This document shows positions 11,360 through 20,300 of a stretch of DNA of 64,000 nt, one piece after another. The notes beneath the pieces were generated by a model that did not search any database, was not told the DNA's origin, and saw only the letters and a list, made by a program, of their open reading frames with translations. Made by a program: the position numbers and the translations under genes. The stretch spans positions 5,350,515 through 5,414,514 of the forward strand of contig FN649729.1 of the NCBI GenBank assembly GCA_000310025.1. Reading direction: 5' to 3'. Within the stretch, counting starts at the first letter, position 1. The number at the start of each line of letters is the position of its first letter. The DNA comes from Ectocarpus siliculosus. Taxonomy: Eukaryota > Sar > Phaeophyceae > Ectocarpales > Ectocarpaceae.

Positions 11360-14300
11360 CGGCAACGAGACTCGCCTGAGCTGCGATGACCCTCCGCACC
11401 AGCACCCGAAGAAACTCCGCCACCAGTCTCCCGAGGTATCCTCTGTACACTCTTTGGATAGTTTCGCACGCCTTGCACGAGAACGCACGCCTGTTTTTAC
11501 CCCACCAACCCACCACATCCCGTGCATCGCCGTCGGTCGTCCAAGCGGTGGACACGAAACGGTATACCGGCGCCGTTGTTTGCAGGGTACCAGCAGCAGC
11601 AGCAGCAGCCAAGAGAAGAGGGAACGGGTATATCGAGATGATTCATGGTAGCGAGGGGCGTCACATCCTGCGTGCCTGTGCGTTGTTGTTGACACAAATC
11701 ACTTGCCATGCCTCTCGCTTTGTGCGAATCGCAGAGGCATGATGCTTGAACTAGGCACCCCCACCGCGGCTACGCCCAAACGCTGGACTGGATATTCTCG
11801 TAGGCAAGGCCAACAATATCATGATTCTACACGTCATGGTGTACGTGTTCGGAAAAAAAATCTTTGCCCACTGCCTCAATGGACTTGTCGATCTGCTGCA
11901 AAGTGGTTTGTTCAAAGAAAGTGCCGTGGGCCGACTTCGCCCATCGGAAGGTGGGCAATTACCGCTGGATGGCTCGGAAGGCGGAGGAGCTGTTTCCCTT
12001 GAAGAACCTCCCCCCGATGCTCGTCATGAGCCTGGCGCAGTGCTTCCTTCGCCTGACCAAGCGCTTCCACATTGCAATCCTCACTAGAATGGCCCTCCGA
12101 CGGTTGTTGCCCAAGAATCTGCCGCGTCACCGACATTCGGAAATCACGCCGTTGGCCGTCATACGAGTACAAGCGGTGGCATTGAGCATAACAATATCAC
12201 GACCTGTGCTGCAGGTGGTGCTATGGTGTGATGATCTGAATCGGCAATGCATCCATCGATCAAAGCTCTACAAGAACACACACCAGCCAAATCGAGCTTC
12301 TGATCGGGCGCATCGCATACTGGAGGGCAAGGCGTGGGTCGGCGGGGGGCGGCCTAAAGTTTCCATCAATTCGGTGTATTATCGAGGTGATTGAGCCATT
12401 GGGCAGCGTCACAACAGTCGGCCGTTGAACAGGAGGGGCGACGTAGATCGCCAAAGGAGAAATAGGAGGGGGTTGTGATCCTTTACTGCCATATTTATGT
12501 AAGCAGCTTGGTCATTGCCAAACGCGCCCATTCACTCCCGCGATTGGACTGCCGGTCTCCCGCTCCACACGGAGCATCTCACATTGCCGTGACAACGTCG
12601 TTTCTCTGGTCCCTCCGCTTCTGCATGATCAAGGCCAGCAGCAGCGGGTCGAAAAACGCCTCCTCTATCGCGTACGCCCAAGTCCCTCTGTCTCGGAGGC
12701 CGAAGCGCGACGCGGGTCTCAGCAAGTCCTTCAGGGGTCGCTTCTGCAGCATCAGACCTAGCAGCCTCATGGTGATCTGGTTCAAACGGTACACCGTTGT
12801 TGTGTAACAACGTTAAGCGTGCATCGTTCATCGATCTGGTTCGAACGATTCACAATTGTTGCGTGGCAACGTTAACGTTAACCGTTCCAACGCTGGAAGG
12901 CGTTTGGTGCCCCAGTAAATTGGGCTACAGCGATCCGGCGGGTGGTTGTACTACTACGTACTTGGCGGGATGAACGCATCGAGCGTTTTCGCCTACGCTG
13001 CTGGATAGAAAGAGCATGCAACAGAAACGAGAATGAAAGAGAGGGGCCAATGACTCTAGCGCGCACAAGCCAAACTCCTACATACCGCTCAAGACCTAAC
13101 TTTCACCTCACGTACAGCAGTTCCAGCCCGTAGTGCAACAGACTCTGCTTAGACGGGTTCAAACCCACCCGAACAAAACGAAAAGGGTTCTTTAACACAG
13201 CTCGGCAGTGGAGTAGTCTAAGCTCGACAGTGGCAACGAAATCAGAAACTGAGCCCCGAAGGGAAAAATTGACGACGTGTCCTAGTGCCTGAGCTGGACG
13301 GTGTTGTACCCACTAACCTCGAACGGCTTGGGTGGCTTGGCCCAATCATCAACTCCCCGCCCGGCCCCCGCCCTGCGTCCCGCCTCATAATCCTCCGAGG
13401 CTACCGCTTCCCACGCCTCGTCCAGAATTCGATTCAGCTCCTCCCGCTTCTCGAACCTGGTGTGAACACGATCGGACAAGCCATCACTCAGGCTGGCTAT
13501 CAGGGGCTCGCACCTCCCCGAGATTGAGACTCACGAGTGAACGAACGAGAGAGACAGCACGACCACAGATGCGGTGACCGGTTTCAGCCAGTCGCAATCT
13601 CCGTCCTTCTGTTCGACGTGCTGCCGCACAAGCCTGTCTTTGAACGTTATCTGCGACTTGGTGCCCTCTTCCGCGTACTCAAACGTCGGTCGATTCGATG
13701 TACGTGCCCGCTATTTCAACAGTCTTTCGTGGGAAGTAGCCCATATCTCGTAGACACCTACCTTGGCAACGTGGCCATCTCAATGTTCTCAATGTTGGCC
13801 ATGACCTGCAGAAGACACGTGCTGCGTCGCCTCGAATATTCAACGATAACAGGATTGCAAGGTGTCGCTCCCCATCGGAGATGTACCTCTGACAAAACAC
13901 GACCTGGCCGCAGCGAGAGAGTCGCCTTGTACATCATCCCGCCTCACCACAACAACACCCCCGGAAGTTCGTAACACGTTCTGCCAAGGGATGCTGCGTA
14001 CGACGTGCTGCAAAGGAATGTTGCATGCGGCGTTGAGCGAATTTCGCCAGAAATCTACCTGGCCATGGTGTTGACGAGGTTCTTGAAGTCGGACATCGAA
14101 ACCGGGTCGTTGCTCTCAGGGTCGAAGCTGTCCGGGCTCGAGTAAAGGGCAAACCCCCATTTGAGGTTTTGCTCCACAGTAGACTGTACATACATCATGC
14201 ATGAGGCAGAAACGTAGGGATGCAATCGGCAAACTTCGTGCCGGTATTCAAACAGTAAGGCGTCAAGTACACTCCTTATTTGGTGATGGTTCCGCTGCGT

Positions 14301-17300
14301 GCTATGCTGGTTCGCAAAATGCTCAGAAAACAAAATGGAATATTAACCAAAATCACTTTTCTTGGCGAAAAAAGAAGGAGGGAAGAAGCCCTCTCGTCTG
14401 GCTGTGATAGGATCCGAGTTGTTGTCGTCGGTCTGCGGTTCGTCAGAAAAAAAAAAGGCCAGGGTGTGTGCGCTCTCTGCAACTCAGGTGCCCGTTGTGC
14501 ATCGAGGCACGAGAGCGGAGCAACGCAGGTTACCCAACGTATGCACCGGACGTTTTCGCGCTTGCGCCTTGAAACGACCTGCTGCATGAGCCTTTGAATA
14601 CGTACCTGTGCGTTCACAGCCACCCTGAGCATGAAGACCATGCATCTCCAGTCCACCTTGCCGGCTCCATCCGCATCAAAGGTGCTGTACACCTTTTGTG
14701 GTCAGAAAAAAACAGGAGGAAGCGAACGGCTTGATGTTTAATTCTGGTTCCGACACCAGCTGCTTCCAGTCATCGCAGTCCCCTCGAGAAGGAACGTTGG
14801 GTTAGAAAGGATAAGCAAGCAGTCGAATGGGCAAAGAACAGCATCGTCGTTCGCGACAAGAATAACCTGTTGTTGTTCCTGCTGTTGCTGCTGTTGCTAG
14901 CCGTTGCTGCTAGCCGGTGACCAGATAAGTCACACCGCATAGTGCTACGCGGGCTTTCCGCTGTCAACACAGGCGGTATATAGTCTACTGGGAGAACAAC
15001 AGCACCACCAGCCGTATTTCTCAGCGGCGTCGAACGAAACCAGCTTTGTTTTCTAGGGCATCCTGCCAGTCTTGTCCACATGTAGGTGGAATGGCTTCGA
15101 AGACTACCGTCGTAGGTGGCGGCACACCGCTATTATAATAGTTTGAGAATGGGCATGATTCGAACATGGACCGCATTTTCTGAAACAAAACATCCGTTAT
15201 CAGCTACAGGGCCGTGGCTTCAACAGAAAAAGCTCGAGGTGGTCCTCGGTCTTACTGCGGCTTCCCCCTGTGAAGGACACCTTCTAAACTACTCCGGGAA
15301 TCCCGGTTTGTGCGACCGAACTGAAATCGAACACACCTCGCCGAGCTTCTGGAGGGCAGCCTTATCGACGTGACCCGCAAGGGGCGCGGTCTGAAAGCCG
15401 AACACCCTTCGCATCACCGTCAAGAAAGTTGGCCGAGACACGTGTTTTCGGGGCTCCGCTCTGAACATCTGCTCGTACAAGGCCCTAGGCGTAACGAGCG
15501 ACGTGGGTTTAGTATCAAGCACATGGAGCAGAAACTATGTAGGTCAGCATACAACCGTAACGATCCGTTGGGTATCTGTCGTTTGAATGGGCAACTGCCG
15601 AAAAAACATTTGGCAGATGGACCGCGGCGGAACAAGATGAGGGACGAGCATGGATTGAGTCCTCGATCAACATGGGCAAGGTTGCAGACCCGTCACGGAC
15701 TGCCGGTCGGCACTGCGTGTCTTGAAACCACATACATTGTATAGATCATGCCGACTTTGGTCAGTTCCTCGCTCAACATCAGCGGCGCCGCGCAAAGATC
15801 ATAGCAGCCCACATGCACAGACTGCAAGCCCCCTTCCCCAGACTTTTAGAGTCAAAATCGATAACGACATACCTGTCTCCTCCGGCCAGACGGATGGGAG
15901 GGACCCCAAGCGGCCTGTCGTCTTTGCTTTCCATGAGCGTTAGAAGGGCAAAGAGAGCCTTCCATCGTGCTTGGAACTTCCGCTTGCCCTTGTACTGGGT
16001 GCGCGCAACGTACGCATTGAACGCGCCCTGAAAAACGGAGCCAGCAGAGGATGAACAAAACATTTCCTCAGACTACATGGATAAACGACCACCAAGCTTT
16101 GTGTGGCCGGTACGTAGGTGTGCCAATGCACCCAGCTGTACCGTTTCCATCCTCTGCACCTGTTGGTCGATTGAGCAAACCATCTCTGTAGGATAGGAAT
16201 GAATCTGAGCGTGGTTGGGTACAGCCATAGTCCTATACACCCATGAAGACACCTACGCCAGCGCGTTCGGTCGGCACTCAGCCTGATATACCGTGTCATG
16301 AGGAGATGCACCTACACTAAAGGTGTCCTTTTCCGTTCTGCGTTGTTCGGGAATGAGAGCCTCCACTACGCTTGTACTATTAATGCCAGTTGACACACCG
16401 AAATGTGATAACGCAGCAGCAGCAAAGCCAACAATTCTGCGTGTTTTCGCAAGTCACTGACGCTTCACTTCGGTACCAAACGAGCAGGAGTTCCCTACAA
16501 CATTGCATCAGTAACAGGGAGAGCTTTGAAACACCACTGTTAGATATACTCGCAGCAGTATCTGGTCGTGAGGATCCCAGGGGGATACGTGTTGGGAATT
16601 TCGTGTGTTGCAGGGTACCATCGGTGCGGTCACGGGGACCCTTTTGGCGTGGTTGGTGCGATGAAGCTTGCGTGCGAGCTGCGCTCACTTCTTCCTCTCT
16701 CTCTCCACCACCACCACCGTCTCTCTCCAATCAAGTTTCCTTCTCCCACTCTCTCTCCAACTCTCTCTCAATCTCTCTCTCTCGGCCTAACACGGCCGAC
16801 TACCCAGTGCCCCAAGTAACGTCCAGAACGTGCTTGCTGCACCCCGCGTAGTTTACCTTTCACACTAGTGCGATATCACGGTATCTGCGCGCGGGCGTAG
16901 CCATCCGGGGGTTGTGCAGTCACGCGCAATCGGTAGACTCCCACAACACCAAACATCATGGAGGACATCGACCTCTCCGCCCTCAGCGGGGAAGAGCTAC
17001 AACAAAAAGTGGAGGAGATCGTCCAGCAACGAGTGCAAGCCGAACTCGAAGCCAACAGGATCAACGAGGGTGAAGTCACCATTGCCCAACCACCAGCCGG
17101 CAACCCAGCCACTCCAACCGGCAACCCAGTCCCACCTACTGGCAACCAACCATCACCCTCCAGCCAGGGTACACCAGCCACATTCAACGACCCCAGCAGC
17201 GTCGCACACATCGTGGCGCAAGCGGCCAAGGCGACAGCTGAGGCCATCGCTCAACAACAGGGCTTTGCCCGCTCAGGCACGTTACGTGTCAATCCAGGCT

Positions 17301-20300
17301 CAGAATCGAACCTTGGCTTGGTAGTGTAAAGAAGGAGCAGGACTTGTACATTATGTTTGATATTTTTCGTGGTAAGATGATTTCATATTTTCAGGAGGAG
17401 GGTGTGCATGATGCGTTGGAACTGGAGGTCGAGGTCAAGGTCGGGAAGAGGGGTGTGAATGTAGGAGACCTTCGGAGACTTTTTGGAAATGAAGTGGTAG
17501 ACAAGTCTTTCAAACTGTGGAATATCCTCATAAGCAAGGTTATGTATCCCCCGATTCAGAGCTTGATTCTGGCGTGTGAGAGTCCCCAAAAGGGCTGGAA
17601 AATAGTGACCGAGTTCTATCAGGAGAAAAAGCAGTCAGAAAAGTCGAGGTTGGAGCAGGACTGGAAGGAGTTGGAGATGAAAGAGTCCGAGAGTCCACAG
17701 GATTACATTGCCCGCTCAGAGGCCCTTCGCCTGCGTCTCGCATCAGTAGGCACGATTAAGGATGAAACAGATGCCAACAAAGACATTGCTCGTGGCCTTC
17801 CCTCTTCGTTGTATGCCGTGCAAAAAGGAATACTGCTTGCCCATGATGTCCTGACGTTGCGTACCCTTGAGACTGTGGTGAGGGACGCCCACGTGGAGAT
17901 GGAGCGCGAGAGGAGCAAGGGGGAGAGGCGCGAGGTGGAGCTCGCTCTCGCCGCATCCGGCATGGGCCGGCGCGGCGGGGGCAGTGGGGGGGCATCCTGG
18001 GGTCAAGACGGCGGTCAGGCAGCAGCTGGCGGCCAAAATCGTGACGGAGAGAAGAAAAATAGTGACGTGTTCAACGACGACCCCGGCGGATTTTGCCGCT
18101 ACCACCAGTCCGAGCTTCACACCAACGAGCAGTGTCGTCTCCAGCAGCAACTGCGGCGTGCGCGTTCGAGAGAGGGCGCCGAGGAACGTCGCTCGGGCGG
18201 CGGCAGCCGCGGTGGCGGCGGTAGCCAGCGAGGGGGTAGACCGCCGCCGGGACCCGGCCGCGGTGGCGGGCGATGGGTGAGGATAGAGCAGCAGCACCAC
18301 ACCGGTCATGGTGGCGGTGGCTGGAGCCAAGCCTCACCCCCCCCGCGACCTCTTCGTGGACGTGGGCCTGGTGGTCGTCTGGGGCGTCACCCGGGGGGAG
18401 CGGGGGCCGGAGAACAGGCGGGAGCACTCGCAGCGGTGGACCCGGGGGCTGGAGGAGCGGGCTTTCCACTCGCATTTGCCACGCTCCTCGCCAACCGGGA
18501 AGACATCGACGCCACGCTGCGAGACCAGCGCCCGCCGGAGCAACGCCCTGACCTTCCTCACTGCCAGGCCAGCGACCTTCGTGTCCCCAAGAGCTACAAA
18601 GAGGCCATGGCGTCGGAGCACCGGCACCTTTGGAGCGACTCTATGCAAAGGGAGTTTTACGGCTTGTTGGAAGCAGGGACTTTTACTCCGGCGAAGTAGC
18701 AACTAGTGGAGAACGCAATTAACGCTAAGTGGGTATTCGATTGGAAGGCAGATGAATTTGGATGGCCCACTAAGGTGAAGTCGAGACTTGAAGCGAGAGG
18801 TGATATGCAGAGAGAGTACATTGACTTTGGAGAGCTGTACGCGCCTACCGTTTCTGTTTCGTGTGTTAGGATGTTGGCTGCGTTGGCGTGCGAGTTGAAT
18901 CTCGACTTGTGTCATTTCGATATTGAGCAAGCTTTTGTGCGCTCGGAGTTGGAGGAAGACGTGTACATGCGTTTGCCACAGGGATGTGGAGCTCTATCTG
19001 GAATGATTGTAAAACTAGGCAAGAGTCTGTATGGCTTGAGACAGGCATCTAGGCAGTGGCATGCAATGCTGAAGAGGTGTTTAGTGGCGTTAGGTTTTGA
19101 GCAGTGCATGGCCGATGCTTGTGTGTGTCGTTTGATTGAGGATGGATGTGTTGTTTTGATTTTGGTAGTACATGTAGATGACATTTTTGCTGTCGGAGAG
19201 AGGGAGAGATGTGACAAGTTTGGCGCCGACCTTAACAAGTCCGTGCCAGTGAAGAACCTGGGAGAGTTGAGATGGTATTCTGGGTGCTTTTACGAGAGGA
19301 ACAAGGAGACCGGAAGGTTGACGATTTCTCAGCAGACTTTCACGGACGAGCTAGCAGCAGAATATGGAGTAGTGGGAGGTAAGAGCGTTCCGATGTCTTC
19401 GGGGGTGAAGCTTTCTGATTTTGATGCGGATGAGGTGGCGACAGACTTTTCGTTTCGTGAGCTGGTAGGATCGTTGATGTGGCTGGCGACTCAAACTAGG
19501 CCAGACTTTGCGAATGCTGTAAGGGCAGTAGCAAGGTATTGCGCATCTCCGAAGCTGGTACACTGGAATGCAGCGATGGATATTTTAGGCTATGCGAGGA
19601 GGACGAGTCACTTTGGTATTTCGTTTCAGAGAGGTACAGTAGAAGGATTCAGCTTGCAGGGGTACGCTGATGCGGACTTTGCAAGCAAGGCAGCAGACCG
19701 TAGGTCGGTATCAGGGGAAATCGTGACGTGTGGAGGAGGCGCTGTGTCAAGCACATAGATGTAAGGCACCATTTCCTCAGGGAACTGGTAGAGAGGAAGG
19801 AAATTTCGGTGATCCACGTGCCGTCTCCGTACCAGCGTGCAGATTTTCTCACGAAGAGCTTGCCGAAGGACGTTTTCGAGTCTCACCGTGATTTTGCAAT
19901 GAATTTGGCATGAACATTTTATTGTTTTTCTGATTGGTTGTGTTTTGGTTTTGTTTTGTTTCTCGTTTTGTTTCCCGTTTTCTTTCATTTCTCGCGCCAA
20001 GTATTTGTTACGCGCGATGCAGTATTCATGTTCCTTTGAATTGTTTTTCCCTCTTATGTTATTCTGGTCGAGTATTGATGGCATATATTCTTGGAGAGAT
20101 GTATTTTGGTTGAGATATCGAGTGTTCGCGAAGTTTTCAGTGAGTAAGGCCACTTGTTAAGCTGTCCTTTTTTGGGCTGTCCCTTTTCTCAAAAAGGGAC
20201 GAACCAAAAAAGAATCTAGCAAAAAGATGACCCACTTGTTACGGTGCTGGTCGATCCTTTTTGCTCATCCGCCAAAAAAAATGACCCTGCAACAACAAGT

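Noticed and set aside
11864-12394. 176-codon plus frame (KVGNYRWMARKAEELFPLKN)
   Set aside because: It overlaps a minus exon of the IQ/WW gene (11963-12094) that closes in phase with its upstream neighbour; the plus frame has no start context or partners.
13140-13175. T-arm-like GGGTTCAAACCC near 13150 and GATTCGAAC near 15160 as tRNA genes
   Set aside because: No matching acceptor, D or anticodon arms could be folded around them.
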